Shown here: in pieces, positions 27,284 through 36,143 of the stretch
Numbering within the stretch: position 1 is the stretch's first letter
Layout: every line of letters starts with the position of its first letter
Source: Acidimicrobiaceae bacterium
Lineage (GTDB): Bacteria; Actinomycetota; Acidimicrobiia; Acidimicrobiales; Bog-793
Direction: 5' to 3'
NCBI GenBank assembly: GCA_003140595.1
Contig: PLKG01000098.1
Location: 54,081-118,080 of the forward strand
DNA: 64,000 bases
The notes under the pieces: model-generated
Database searches by the model: none
Told to the model about the DNA's origin: nothing
The model's input: the letters and a program-made list of their open reading frames with translations, nothing else
Translations under genes and position numbers: made by a program

Positions 27284-29599
27284 GTGAGCAAGGTACGTCA
27301 GCTCACCGAGCGCAGGCGAGTGAGGGTGACCGGGACGGTGCAGGGCGTGGGCTTTCGCCCTTTCGTGTTCCGCCACGCGGTAGCCCTCGGGCTCGTCGGC
27401 TTCGTGCTGAACGACTCCTCCGGTGTACTCATCGACGTCGAAGGCGAGCGGGCCGGCGTGGCCGAGCTTTGTCGCCTGCTCAGCGAGGACCCACCGCCGC
27501 TCGCCCGGGTCACCTCGGTCGACTGGTCCGTGCTCCCTCTGGACGGGACCTCTTACAGCTTCCGCATCGTCGAAAGTGCCGCCGCGCGAGTCCCAAACGT
27601 GGCCGTCAGTGTTGACAGCGCGACCTGCGACGACTGCCTTTGCGAGGTGGACGACCCGCACGACCGACGACACGGCTATCCCTTCACCAACTGCACGAAC
27701 TGTGGGCCGCGCTACACGATCGTGCTGTCAGTCCCCTACGACCGACCCGCCACGACCATGGCCGCTTTCAAGATGTGCACCGAGTGCCAAGCAGAGTACG
27801 ACGACCCGACAAATCGGCGCTTCCACGCACAGCCGAACGCTTGTGCCTCCTGTGGTCCTCACGTCACGTTCTACGACCCGGCTGGAAGGCCCGTGGCCCA
27901 AGGCGTTGCCGCTCTCGCCGCGGTGGCCGAAGCACTCTGCGCGGGCCGGATCCTCGCCGTGAAAGGCATCGGTGGCTACCACTTGGCCTGCGACGCGACC
28001 AATCACGAGGCGGTGGCCGAGCTCCGGCGCCGCAAGTCGAGGGATGACAAGCCCTTCGCCCTCATGGTCGGGGACCTGGAGATTGCACGATCTTTGTGTG
28101 TGCTCGATCCACAGGCCGTGTCCGCTCTCTGCAGTGTCGCGCGGCCCATCGTGCTCGCCGGCCGTAGACCGGATACCTCGATCGCCGACGAAGTTGCACC
28201 GGGAATGCCCGACCTGGGACTGATGCTTCCTTACACCCCTTTGCACCACATTCTCATGGCCAAGGTAGCGAGGCCGCTCGTGCTGAGCAGCGGCAACCAG
28301 TCCGACGACCCGATCGCTCACACCGACGGCGACGCCTTTTCCCGCCTCGGCCCCATGGTCGACGGTGTGTTGGCACACAACCGGCTGATTCATATCCGCT
28401 GTGACGATTCGGTCGTCCGAGCATCGGGGCGTCGCGTACAGATGGTCAGGAGGTCCCGAGGCTACGTGCCAGAGGCATTGCCCCTCCCCGTCAAGGCGGC
28501 GCGCCAAGTTCTCGCCGTGGGTGCCGAGTTGAAGAACACCGTCTCGGTGGCCAAGGAGTCCTTTGTCGTATGCAGCCACCACATCGGAGACCTCGGACAC
28601 TTGGCGACCTATCAGGCATTCCTGCAGGCGACGGTTCACCTGTGCCGATTATTCGGGATCGAGCCTGAAGTCGTCGCCCATGATCTGCACCCGGAGTACC
28701 TGTCGACCAAGCACGCGCTCGACCTCGATCTCGAGCCGTGGCCCGTCCAACATCACCACGCACACATCGCCTCGTGCCTGGCCGAACACGGCCACACGGA
28801 CACCGTGCTCGGGGTCGCCTTCGACGGACTCGGCTACGGCACAGACGGGACGATGTGGGGCGGGGAGTTCCTCATCGCCGACTTCAACGGCTTCGAACGG
28901 GCCGCCCATCTGCGGCAGGTTGCGATGCCGGGCGGGGCTGCGGCTGTTCGCGAACCGTGGCGGATGGCTCTCTCGTGGACCGCGTGTTCTCTCGGCATCG
29001 ACGCGGCCGCGCGGCTCGGCGCCCGACTCGATCCACGGTGGAGCCAGATCCTGCCCCTGGCTGTTGGGGACGGCGAACGATACGGATCGATCCTCACCTC
29101 GAGCGCCGGCCGACTGTTCGACGCCGTCGCTGCCCTGGTCGGCCTCCGATCCCGGGTCACATATGAGGGCCAGGCAGCGATCGAGCTCGAGGCGCTCGCG
29201 CGGTCGGTGCCTCGGGCGTCGGCTCCCAACTACCCGACCGAGATCCTGGAGGCGGCCGGCCCCGACGGCCTCGACGTGCTCGACCCGTCACCACTGATCG
29301 CCACGGTGCTGAGGGAGACCCAAGAGGGGACCGACCGCTCCGAGATCGCCGCGGGGTTCCACGAGGGCCTCGGGCGCGCCACTGCCGCTCTGGCGGCGCG
29401 TCTCGCCCGCAGGCACGGACTCGACACGGTCGCACTCAGCGGAGGGGTGTTCCAGAACGTGCGCTTCAGCAACATCGTCGAGGACGCCCTCACCGCCGAT
29501 GGGCTCAGCGTCCTCGTGCATGAGTCGGTTCCGCCGAACGACGGCGGGATCAGCATCGGACAGGCGGCGATCGCCGCGCTGGGAACCCGTCCGGACTGA
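27284..29599 (+). CDS. hypF: HypF, carbamoyltransferase of [NiFe]-hydrogenase maturation
   Basis: A 771-residue HypF. The N-terminal acylphosphatase domain is 'VRVTGTVQGVGFRPFVFRHA'. Two zinc fingers follow ('CDDCLCEV' with 'CTNCGPRYTIV', and 'CTECQAEYDD' with 'CASCGPHVTF'), then a YrdC-like domain ('CAGRILAVKGIGGYHLACDA') and a Kae1/TobZ-like domain with 'WPVQHHHAHIASCLAEHG', 'FDGLGYGTDGTMWGGEF' and 'TVALSGGVFQNVRFSNIV'. It converts carbamoyl phosphate to carbamoyl-AMP and transfers the group to HypE. The frame is open far upstream inside hypE, but GTG 27284, just after the hypE stop, begins the true N-terminus. Stops of hypF and hypD are 18 bases apart on opposite strands. Confidence 0.95.
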   Translation: MSKVRQLTERRRVRVTGTVQGVGFRPFVFRHAVALGLVGFVLNDSSGVLIDVEGERAGVAELCRLLSEDPPPLARVTSVDWSVLPLDGTSYSFRIVESAAARVPNVAVSVDSATCDDCLCEVDDPHDRRHGYPFTNCTNCGPRYTIVLSVPYDRPATTMAAFKMCTECQAEYDDPTNRRFHAQPNACASCGPHVTFYDPAGRPVAQGVAALAAVAEALCAGRILAVKGIGGYHLACDATNHEAVAELRRRKSRDDKPFALMVGDLEIARSLCVLDPQAVSALCSVARPIVLAGRRPDTSIADEVAPGMPDLGLMLPYTPLHHILMAKVARPLVLSSGNQSDDPIAHTDGDAFSRLGPMVDGVLAHNRLIHIRCDDSVVRASGRRVQMVRRSRGYVPEALPLPVKAARQVLAVGAELKNTVSVAKESFVVCSHHIGDLGHLATYQAFLQATVHLCRLFGIEPEVVAHDLHPEYLSTKHALDLDLEPWPVQHHHAHIASCLAEHGHTDTVLGVAFDGLGYGTDGTMWGGEFLIADFNGFERAAHLRQVAMPGGAAAVREPWRMALSWTACSLGIDAAARLGARLDPRWSQILPLAVGDGERYGSILTSSAGRLFDAVAALVGLRSRVTYEGQAAIELEALARSVPRASAPNYPTEILEAAGPDGLDVLDPSPLIATVLRETQEGTDRSEIAAGFHEGLGRATAALAARLARRHGLDTVALSGGVFQNVRFSNIVEDALTADGLSVLVHESVPPNDGGISIGQAAIAALGTRPD

Positions 29600-29617
29600 T
29601 AAGTCCTGGTTGCAGGT

Positions 29618-30745
29618 CTAGCGGGAGCCGCCCATGCTGACGGCCACTTCCCTGTGCAGGCGTCCGAAGTTGTAATAGGCAGCACAAGCACCTTCGGAGG
29701 AGACCATGCAAGTGCCGATCGGGGTCTCCGGAGTGCAGGCGGTGCCGAACACTTTGCACTCCCACGGCTTGAGCGCACCCTTCAGAACTTCGCCGCACTG
29801 ACACGCCTTCGGATCTGCGACGCGTACACCCGGCACGTCGAAAAGAAGCTCCGCGTCCCACTTCGCGAACTCCGGCCTGAGCTTGAGGGCGCTCTCGGGG
29901 ATGAATCCAAGCCCGCGCCATTCAAACTGCGGCCGGACCTCGAAGACCTCGTGCAGTATGGCGAGCGCCCGCGGATTGCCGGCCTCGCTCACACAGCGCG
30001 TGTACTGGTTCTCGACACAACAACGACCCTCGCTGATCTGGGTCAGCAACATCGCGATTGCCTGAAGGATGTCCAGGGGCTCGAATCCGGCCGTAACGAT
30101 CGGCTTGCCGTACTCATCGGGGACGAAACGGTACGGTCGCTGGCCGATGACCGTCGATACGTGGCCCGGCCCGATGAAACCGTCGAGGCTGAGGTCAGGG
30201 GAATCGAGAATGGCCCTCATCGGGGGCACGATCGTCACGTGGTTCGAAAAGACGCTGAAGTTCGCGACCCCGTCCCGCCTCGCCTTTAGCAGGGTCGCAG
30301 CCGTCGAGGGAGACGTGGTCTCAAAGCCCACCGCTAAGAACACGACCGGTCGCTCCGGATTATTCCCGGCGACCTGCAGCGCGTCGAGCGGTGAATAGAC
30401 GATCCGGACGTCCGCCCCTTGTGCCTTGGCACCAAGCAAAGAGCCGTGCGAACCGGGCACGCGCATCATGTCGCCGAAAGCAGTGAAGATGACCCCTGGC
30501 ACCTGCGCCACCGCGATCGCGTCGTCGATTCGACCCATCGGGATGACGCACACGGGGCAACCGGGGCCATGCACCAGCTCGACAGAAGTCGGGAGAAGGT
30601 TCTCGATTCCGTGACGGTAGATGGTGTGGGTATGTCCTCCACACACCTCCATGAACTTCTTGTGCCCGCCCCCTGCCAACTCAGTGATACGAGCCACCAG
30701 GGCGCGGGCAGCCGCCGGGTCCCTGTACTCATCGACAAATCGCAT
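29618..30745 (-). CDS. hypD: HypD, [4Fe-4S] scaffold of hydrogenase maturation
   Basis: A 375-residue HypD, which with HypC assembles the Fe(CN)2CO centre. The N-terminal 'KFMEVCGGHTHTIYRHGI' and 'LVHGPGCPVCVIPMGRIDDA' hold the conserved redox/iron-binding cysteines. 'VFLAVGFETTSPSTAATLL' and 'NHVTIVPPMRAILD' are core motifs. The C-terminal cysteines in 'GRCCVENQYTRCVSEAG', 'CQCGEVLKG', 'CTPETPIGTCMVSSEGACAA' coordinate the [4Fe-4S] cluster. GAGGGAGGG lies about 5 bases before the ATG. It follows hypC on the minus strand with about 90 bases between, facing hypE-hypF. Confidence 0.96.
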   Translation of the reverse strand: MRFVDEYRDPAAARALVARITELAGGGHKKFMEVCGGHTHTIYRHGIENLLPTSVELVHGPGCPVCVIPMGRIDDAIAVAQVPGVIFTAFGDMMRVPGSHGSLLGAKAQGADVRIVYSPLDALQVAGNNPERPVVFLAVGFETTSPSTAATLLKARRDGVANFSVFSNHVTIVPPMRAILDSPDLSLDGFIGPGHVSTVIGQRPYRFVPDEYGKPIVTAGFEPLDILQAIAMLLTQISEGRCCVENQYTRCVSEAGNPRALAILHEVFEVRPQFEWRGLGFIPESALKLRPEFAKWDAELLFDVPGVRVADPKACQCGEVLKGALKPWECKVFGTACTPETPIGTCMVSSEGACAAYYNFGRLHREVAVSMGGSR

Positions 30746-30837
30746 GATGTCCCTCCCTCACCGGCAGGCGACTCCTCGGCAACCTGGGAGCCACCCGATT
30801 GCGGTGGCTCGCGCCGCACATGCCGCGTTGTGTCGCG

Positions 30838-31110
30838 CTACGCAATCCGCGATTCGGCGACCGCTTGAACTTCGTCGGCGTAGACCTGACCCATGAGCTG
30901 TAGGTCCTCCAGGGCCCGACGCGCCTCTTCCTCGTCGATCTTGGCCATGGCAAAACCGACGTGGATGAGCACCCAGTCGCCCGGTACCACGTTCTCGTCC
31001 TCCAGGAGGTCGATGTTGACGTTGCGACGCACGCCCGCAACGTCGACCTTCGCCAAGTGTCGATTCGATTCGAGGAGCTCGACTACCTCACCGGGGATCC
31101 CCAGGCACAC
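30838..31110 (-). CDS. hypC: HypC, hydrogenase maturation chaperone
   Basis: A 90-residue HypC/HupF chaperone that carries the Fe(CN)2CO unit from HypD to the hydrogenase large subunit. The mature N-terminal Cys at position 2 is visible in 'VCLGIPGEVVELLESNRHLA'. 'AKVDVAGVRRNVNIDLLEDE' and 'VVPGDWVLIHVGFAMAKID' are the beta-barrel core. Start GTG 31110 has a very strong GGAGGAGGAA site; the longer frame to 31194 must be wrong because Cys2 is essential for function. It heads the minus-strand hypC-hypD pair. Confidence 0.95.
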   Translation of the reverse strand: MCLGIPGEVVELLESNRHLAKVDVAGVRRNVNIDLLEDENVVPGDWVLIHVGFAMAKIDEEEARRALEDLQLMGQVYADEVQAVAESRIA

Positions 31111-31345
31111 GGTTGCTTCCTCCTCCGGACTCGACACTCGAATAGCTCGAGGATCAGATCGTCCCCGTCCTGTTTGACTGAGACTACCGGCCACAGCAAC
31201 AACGAAGGGCTGGCGACGCGATCCTCCTGGCTGAGGGTGGTCGAGCTCCCGACGACCCAGCTCATCACGCTAGGGGACCGTTCGGACACTATCCGTCAAC
31301 GTTCCCGCAGGGATGCAGGTACGATCTGGCCAAGAGACCACCTCG

Positions 31346-31840
31346 ATGGCGCATGGGGGCAGGGTGAGCAGCGAACGTGAGTTTCGTAGCGGGCGAGCCG
31401 TAGGGGCAGCACGTCGGCCGACCGGACCCGTGGTCAGTCTCGTCATCGTCGCTGGATCGGCGTTACTCCTCGCGTCCGCGGCCATCCATCTGCACCTTTG
31501 GGCTGACGGCTACAGGTACAAGGCGACGATCGGCCCACTTTTCTTCGCGCAGGGCGTCGCTGGAGTCCTGCTCTCGTTGGCAATCGCACTGGTCCGGCGT
31601 GTCTCGGTCGCCGTGCTCGGAGCTCTGTTCGCGGCAGGCACGATCGCGGCGTTGCTCGTATCGGTTCACACGGGCCTATTCGGCTACAGATCCTCCATAA
31701 ACGCACCGTGGGCCATGACAACCGTCGTCATAGAAGCGACTGCCGCGGTGGTGCTCCTCGTCGGCGGCGGCCTCGCGGTGATGGTTGAGAGAGCTCATAT
31801 CCGACGCTGGCGATCCCTTCTCAAGAAACGGCCATCGTGA
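31346..31840 (+). CDS. small membrane protein, four helices
   Basis: About 164 residues with four predicted membrane helices: 'VVSLVIVAGSALLLASAAIH', 'IGPLFFAQGVAGVLLSLAIA', 'VAVLGALFAAGTIAALLVSV' and 'TTVVIEATAAVVLLVGGGLA'. The helix-1 end 'AIHLHLWADGYRYK' has His residues inside the membrane, as in some actinobacterial membrane proteins of unknown function. A basic tail 'RAHIRRWRSLLKKRP' closes it. ATG 31346 or GTG 31364 (GGGGGCAGG just upstream) are both possible starts. It lies opposite hypC with about 235 bases between starts; any tie to hydrogenase is speculative. Confidence 0.65.
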   Translation: MAHGGRVSSEREFRSGRAVGAARRPTGPVVSLVIVAGSALLLASAAIHLHLWADGYRYKATIGPLFFAQGVAGVLLSLAIALVRRVSVAVLGALFAAGTIAALLVSVHTGLFGYRSSINAPWAMTTVVIEATAAVVLLVGGGLAVMVERAHIRRWRSLLKKRPS

Positions 31841-31847
31841 AGTGCCT

Positions 31848-32291
31848 TCAGCTGTTGCCACTTATGCGTTCGGGGGTCACGAACACAGCGGTGCGCCCCT
31901 CGGCCGCCATCACCCGGTCGAATTCATCCCAGTCCTGGTGAGTGCCACCTGCGGCGACAAAGACACGCCGGAGCAGCCTCGAAAGCTGCGAAGCGCCGAA
32001 GTCCTCAGGCCGGTCCTGAGGCCCCACCAGCTGGACAGGGCCCTCGACCGCGATCCAGTCGGCTCCGTGGCGGAACACAGTCACCGCTCTTCCGCTACCG
32101 CGCAGATGGTGAAGCTTGCGCGCTGCCGCAGCGACGACAAAGCCGATGCAGGCATCCCCCGAGATCGGCGAGTCGAGGACGCCAGCCTTGACTACAGATG
32201 CGTGGATCGTCCCGTCGGACCGAGCCGTTGTGACTACGGCGAAGGAGTCCTGTTCGGCAAGGCTCCGGACGTGATCTAGGTCGTTCGGCAT
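31848..32291 (-). CDS. PPOX-class (pyridoxamine 5'-phosphate oxidase-like) F420/flavin-binding protein
   Basis: A 147-residue split-barrel protein. 'LAEQDSFAVVTTARSDGTIH' and 'SVVKAGVLDSPISGDACIGF' with 'ARKLHHLRGSGRAVTVFRHG' are the cofactor-binding strands of F420- or FMN-dependent PPOX family members, and 'WIAVEGPVQLVGPQDRPED' is the third strand. Such proteins reduce or oxidise small molecules with F420, common in actinobacteria; which cofactor binds here cannot be seen. ATG 32291 has GGAGGAGAT immediately before it; the upstream frame adds a basic lead. It overlaps nothing and is divergent from the DinB gene. Confidence 0.85.
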   Translation of the reverse strand: MPNDLDHVRSLAEQDSFAVVTTARSDGTIHASVVKAGVLDSPISGDACIGFVVAAAARKLHHLRGSGRAVTVFRHGADWIAVEGPVQLVGPQDRPEDFGASQLSRLLRRVFVAAGGTHQDWDEFDRVMAAEGRTAVFVTPERISGNS

Positions 32292-32422
32292 ATCTCCTCC
32301 TGAATCGCTGCGTGCATGATGCCGCAGCAAGGCGGCTCACGTCGCTTCGGCAGGCGACCGGCGGCCGGCCACCCTCGGGTACCAAGCGGCTGCGCTCGCC
32401 ACGGACCGCTAGCGTCCGACCC

Positions 32423-32956
32423 ATGACGAACACCTGGATGGCACCGACAGTCGTGCGGACAGAGCCCACTCGCACTGGTGGGGACAGGGAATCGCTCGAA
32501 CAGTGGCTGGATTTCCATCGCGACACGCTGCTCAGCAAGTGTGCCGGGCTGACTGCAGTCCAACTGAAGGCACGCCCGGTCCCACCGTCGGCCCTATCGC
32601 TGCTGGGCCTGGTCCGTCACATGGCCGAGGTCGAACGCTGGTGGTTCCGCATTCACGCGGGCAACGACCAGATCGGCTTCCAGTACTCGACCGACGACAA
32701 CCAGGATGGAGATTTCGACGATCTCGATGCCGCCGACGCGCCAGGCGACATCGAGACCTTCCGGCGCGAAGTCGAGGCGGCGCGAGAAGCAGTGCGCGAC
32801 AAGCAGCTCGAAGACGTGGTCGCAAGCCACGGCCAAGATCCCCAACAAAGGCGCAACATCCGCTGGATCTACCTGCACATGATCGAGGAGTACGCGAGGC
32901 ACAACGGTCACGCCGACTTGATCCGCGAACGCATCGACGGCGCGGTCGGCGATTGA
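32423..32956 (+). CDS. DinB/DUF664 family protein (mycothiol-transferase-like)
   Basis: A 177-residue four-helix protein of the DinB/DUF664 family. It has 'SLEQWLDFHRDTLLSKCAGL', 'LSLLGLVRHMAEVERWWF' (first metal-binding His), 'VVASHGQDPQQRRNIRWIYL' and 'HMIEEYARHNGHADLIRERI' (two further His). The three His pattern binds a divalent metal in this family, which includes mycothiol- and bacillithiol-dependent transferases. The exact reaction is unknown. ATG 32423 is the family start; the open frame upstream to 32312 has no protein character. It ends 6 bases before the phospholipase D-like gene, so the two may be co-transcribed. Confidence 0.88.
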   Translation: MTNTWMAPTVVRTEPTRTGGDRESLEQWLDFHRDTLLSKCAGLTAVQLKARPVPPSALSLLGLVRHMAEVERWWFRIHAGNDQIGFQYSTDDNQDGDFDDLDAADAPGDIETFRREVEAAREAVRDKQLEDVVASHGQDPQQRRNIRWIYLHMIEEYARHNGHADLIRERIDGAVGD

Positions 32957-32962
32957 CCTGTC

Positions 32963-34072
32963 GTGGCGACGACCGGTGGTGGAGGGTCAAGCAGGGATGC
33001 GCAGCAAGTGTCCCCTAGAGCGCGATGGCGACATGCTGGTCTCCCTGTTCTCGGCGCCTGTGTCCTTGTGGTCCTCGCGACCGCAGCCGGCGGAACTGTT
33101 CCAACCTCGCGCGCCCATGGGCGTGCACAGGCAGCGTCGGGCCTCGGCGCGGTGATCGTGGAACCCTCCGAACTCGGCTCCTCCGCCGGGATAACTGCGG
33201 TCTACGACTTCGTACTGTCGGCAAAGAAGTCCGTCGACATGACCATGTACGAGCTCGTGGACCCGGCCATGGTGCGTGATCTCGTGGCAGACGACAAGCG
33301 CCACGTGAAGGTACGGGTGATACTCGACACCAACCGCGAGCAGAGCAGGAACGGGCCCGCCTTCCGAACGCTTCGGGCAGGTGGCGTCAAAGTGGTCTGG
33401 GCCGACACGAGCTACGAGGCGACACATCAAAAGACCATCACGGTCGACGGCACCGAGTCGTTGATCTTGTCGGCCAATCTCACCGAGGAGTACTACTCGA
33501 CGACGCGCGATTTCGGCGTCTTCGACCACAACCAGGCGGACGTCCGCGCAATCGAGGCCGTCTTCGCCGCGGACTTCGCACACGAGCCCATCACGCCTTC
33601 GAATGGCTCCGACCTCGTGTGGAGCCCGGGCTCGCAGGCCCAGATGCTTAGGGTGATAGACGGCGCGAGTCACTCCCTGTCGATTGAGAACGAAGAGATG
33701 GGCGACTGGACGATCACGGACGCCCTCGTGGCCGCTGCCAGACGCGGGGTGAAGGTCGAGGTCACCATGACCCGAGACAGCTCGTATGACAGCGATTGGA
33801 GGGCGATCGTAAGCGCCGGGGGTCACGTGCACCTCTATCGCGACAGCGTGTCGGACTTATACATCCACGCGAAGACGACTGTCGCCGACGCCGGCTTCAA
33901 TGATCAAAACGTCTACCTGGGGAGCATCAATTTCTCGCGCGCCTCCATGGACTACAACCGCGAGCTCGGCATCGTCACGAACGACTCCGCGATAGTCAAA
34001 GATGTCAATGCTGTTGTCACAAGGGACTACTCCGGCTGCACGGCGGCCACTGACTGCAGCAACTACGACTGA
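32963..34072 (+). CDS. secreted phospholipase D-like protein
   Basis: A 369-residue PLD-superfamily protein with a membrane anchor or signal helix near residues 25-45 ('LPVLGACVLVVLATAAGG'). Two complete HxKx4D motifs are visible: 'THQKTITVD' followed by 'SLILSANLTEEYYS', and 'YIHAKTTVAD' followed by 'VYLGSINFSR'. Each half is typical ('VDMTMYELVDPAMVRDLVAD', 'ALVAAARRGVKVEVTMTRDS'). It probably cleaves or transfers phosphodiesters outside the cytoplasm (phospholipid or nucleic acid, not decidable). GTG start at 32963, six bases after the DinB gene. It ends with two close Cys ('CTAATDC'). Confidence 0.88.
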   Translation: MATTGGGGSSRDAQQVSPRARWRHAGLPVLGACVLVVLATAAGGTVPTSRAHGRAQAASGLGAVIVEPSELGSSAGITAVYDFVLSAKKSVDMTMYELVDPAMVRDLVADDKRHVKVRVILDTNREQSRNGPAFRTLRAGGVKVVWADTSYEATHQKTITVDGTESLILSANLTEEYYSTTRDFGVFDHNQADVRAIEAVFAADFAHEPITPSNGSDLVWSPGSQAQMLRVIDGASHSLSIENEEMGDWTITDALVAAARRGVKVEVTMTRDSSYDSDWRAIVSAGGHVHLYRDSVSDLYIHAKTTVADAGFNDQNVYLGSINFSRASMDYNRELGIVTNDSAIVKDVNAVVTRDYSGCTAATDCSNYD

Positions 34073-34223
34073 CCATCAACCGGGCTCACCAACGAGTGGG
34101 CGCCAATTTCATCGGAGCGCTATGAGCACACCACCTGGGTGGCCGGATTCCTTTCGGAGGTTACGAGCACCGTCTCGATCCAACTCCAGCCACCAGGACC
34201 ATGATGAGGTTTGGTCGCGTGTG

Positions 34224-36104
34224 ATGCCCGCTCGACTGAAGCAGGTCCTTCCCGTGAAGGCCCCGAGACGACCGGTCGGTGTACCAGCCGAGCAGGGTCA
34301 CACGATCGTTGCCGCGTTGACCTCGAACGCCCGGCGCCTGCCGGATCGCCCGGCAATGCGGCACCTCCCGGCCGAACGCACGACCCAGGGCGAATGGGGA
34401 GTCGTCACCTGGGCCGAGTATCTGCTGGCGGCCCGTCAGATCGCCGGCGGACTCGCAGAGATCGGTGTCAACCCGGGAGGACGTGTCGCCATCTTGGCGG
34501 GCAACAGGGTGGAGTGGCATCTCGCGGACCTCGGGACCCTCTGCAACGCAAGCGTGACCGTGCCCGTCTACCCGACGAGCTCGCCGTCCCAGATCGCCTA
34601 CATCCTCGGCCACGCCGAGGTCGAGGCGTGCTTTGTGGACAACCGGGTCCAGCTTGCCAAGCTCATCCAAGTTCGAGACCTGTTGCCGCGACTAAAGCGC
34701 GTGATCATCACTGACGGAGCGCGGCGTGCCGGCGACGCGTTCGTCGTAGCCCTTGACGCGCTCCGGGCCGCAGGCGCCGATCGGCTGAGACAGGATGCCG
34801 ACTCGGTTGACGAGCGATCTCGTCAGCTCCAGCCCGAAGACCTCGCGACGATCGTTTACACGAGCGGTACCAGCGGCCCTTCCAAAGGGACCATGCTCAG
34901 CCACTCGAACATCATGTGGTCGCTACGCAAGGTCACTCCTGTCTACGAGATCGGCGAGGGTGACCGCCTCCTGTCGTTCCTGCCACTCAGCCACATCGCA
35001 GAGCGGATGATGAGCGACTTCCTGCCCATAGCGGTGGCCGGTGAGACCTGGTTCGCCCGCAACCTCGCCACCGTCGCCGAAGACCTCCCCGCCTGTCGCC
35101 CAACGGTGTTCTTGGCCGTGCCCCGACTGTGGGAGAAGCTACGCGAATCGATAGAGGGCCACGTGCGGGCCCAAACATTCCCGGTTCGCGCCGCCGTGCA
35201 GCGCTACATCGACCTCGGCCTGCGCAATGTCGCCCTCGAACAGGAAGGCTCGCCGATCAACAGGTCGGCGCTCGCCGTCTACAGAGCCCTGGACCTGACG
35301 ATCGGGTCGGTCCTCCGCCAGACGCTCGGCCTCGATCAGGCCCGCGTTCTTGTGACGACTGCAGCACCGGCCCATCCCGAGCTCATCAGCTGGTTCCACG
35401 CGATCGGACTCCCCCTGCTGCAGCTGTACGGCCTCACAGAAGGCTGCGGGCCGACCGCCGCTAATCGGACGACTCAGGTCCGCATCGGTACCGTTGGCAC
35501 GGCGCTGCCGGGAATGAGCGTCGCCATCGCCGATGACGACGAGATCCTTCTCAAGGGCGGCAACGTATGTCTTGGCTACCTCAACGACCCGGACGCCACG
35601 GCCGAGCTCATTGATGCCGACGGCTGGATGCACACCGGCGACACGGGGGCATTCGACGCCGACGGCTCGCTTCGCATACTCGGCCGGAAGAAGGACATCA
35701 TCATCACGGCGGCCGGCGAGAACATCGCCCCCGAGGCCATTGAGGTCGACTTGACGAACTATCCGCTCATCTCCGAGGCGGTCGTCATCGGAGAGGGCCA
35801 CAGGTACCTCGCCGCCCTTCTCACGCTCGACCCTGACGCGCTCACACGTTGGGCACGACAGCACACCAAGCTCGGTGACCTCGAGGCTCTCACGGCCGAC
35901 CCTGACCTACTGTCCGAGATCCAGGCGGTCATCGATCAGGTCAACACAAAGCGATCACACGCCGAGAGCATTCGCAAGTTTCGTGTGCTGGCCCATGTGC
36001 TGACGGCTGAGGACGGGGAGCTGACCCCAACTATGAAAGTCAAGCGAAGCATCGTGTATGAGCACCACTCAGAGGTGATCAACCAGATCTACGCGAACGG
36101 GTGA
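34224..36104 (+). CDS. long-chain acyl-CoA synthetase (AMP-forming)
   Basis: A 626-residue adenylate-forming enzyme, close to FadD15-type long-chain acyl-CoA ligases. It makes acyl-CoA from fatty acid, ATP and CoA. Motifs: 'TIVYTSGTSGPSKGTMLSHS' (P-loop), 'LLSFLPLSHIAERM', 'LQLYGLTEGCGPTAANRT', 'DGWMHTGDTGAFDADGSLRI', and 'LGRKKDIIITAAGENIAPEA' (acyl-activating hinge). 'LTPTMKVKRSIVYEHHSEVI' carries the C-terminal catalytic Lys. ATG 34224 starts the conserved part; the frame is open upstream over the 3' end of the PLD gene without protein character. Single gene between the PLD and SGNH genes. Confidence 0.93.
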   Translation: MPARLKQVLPVKAPRRPVGVPAEQGHTIVAALTSNARRLPDRPAMRHLPAERTTQGEWGVVTWAEYLLAARQIAGGLAEIGVNPGGRVAILAGNRVEWHLADLGTLCNASVTVPVYPTSSPSQIAYILGHAEVEACFVDNRVQLAKLIQVRDLLPRLKRVIITDGARRAGDAFVVALDALRAAGADRLRQDADSVDERSRQLQPEDLATIVYTSGTSGPSKGTMLSHSNIMWSLRKVTPVYEIGEGDRLLSFLPLSHIAERMMSDFLPIAVAGETWFARNLATVAEDLPACRPTVFLAVPRLWEKLRESIEGHVRAQTFPVRAAVQRYIDLGLRNVALEQEGSPINRSALAVYRALDLTIGSVLRQTLGLDQARVLVTTAAPAHPELISWFHAIGLPLLQLYGLTEGCGPTAANRTTQVRIGTVGTALPGMSVAIADDDEILLKGGNVCLGYLNDPDATAELIDADGWMHTGDTGAFDADGSLRILGRKKDIIITAAGENIAPEAIEVDLTNYPLISEAVVIGEGHRYLAALLTLDPDALTRWARQHTKLGDLEALTADPDLLSEIQAVIDQVNTKRSHAESIRKFRVLAHVLTAEDGELTPTMKVKRSIVYEHHSEVINQIYANG

Positions 36105-36143
36105 GCATCCGGTGCTCGGCCGGGGTGAGTATCGTCTCGCGCG

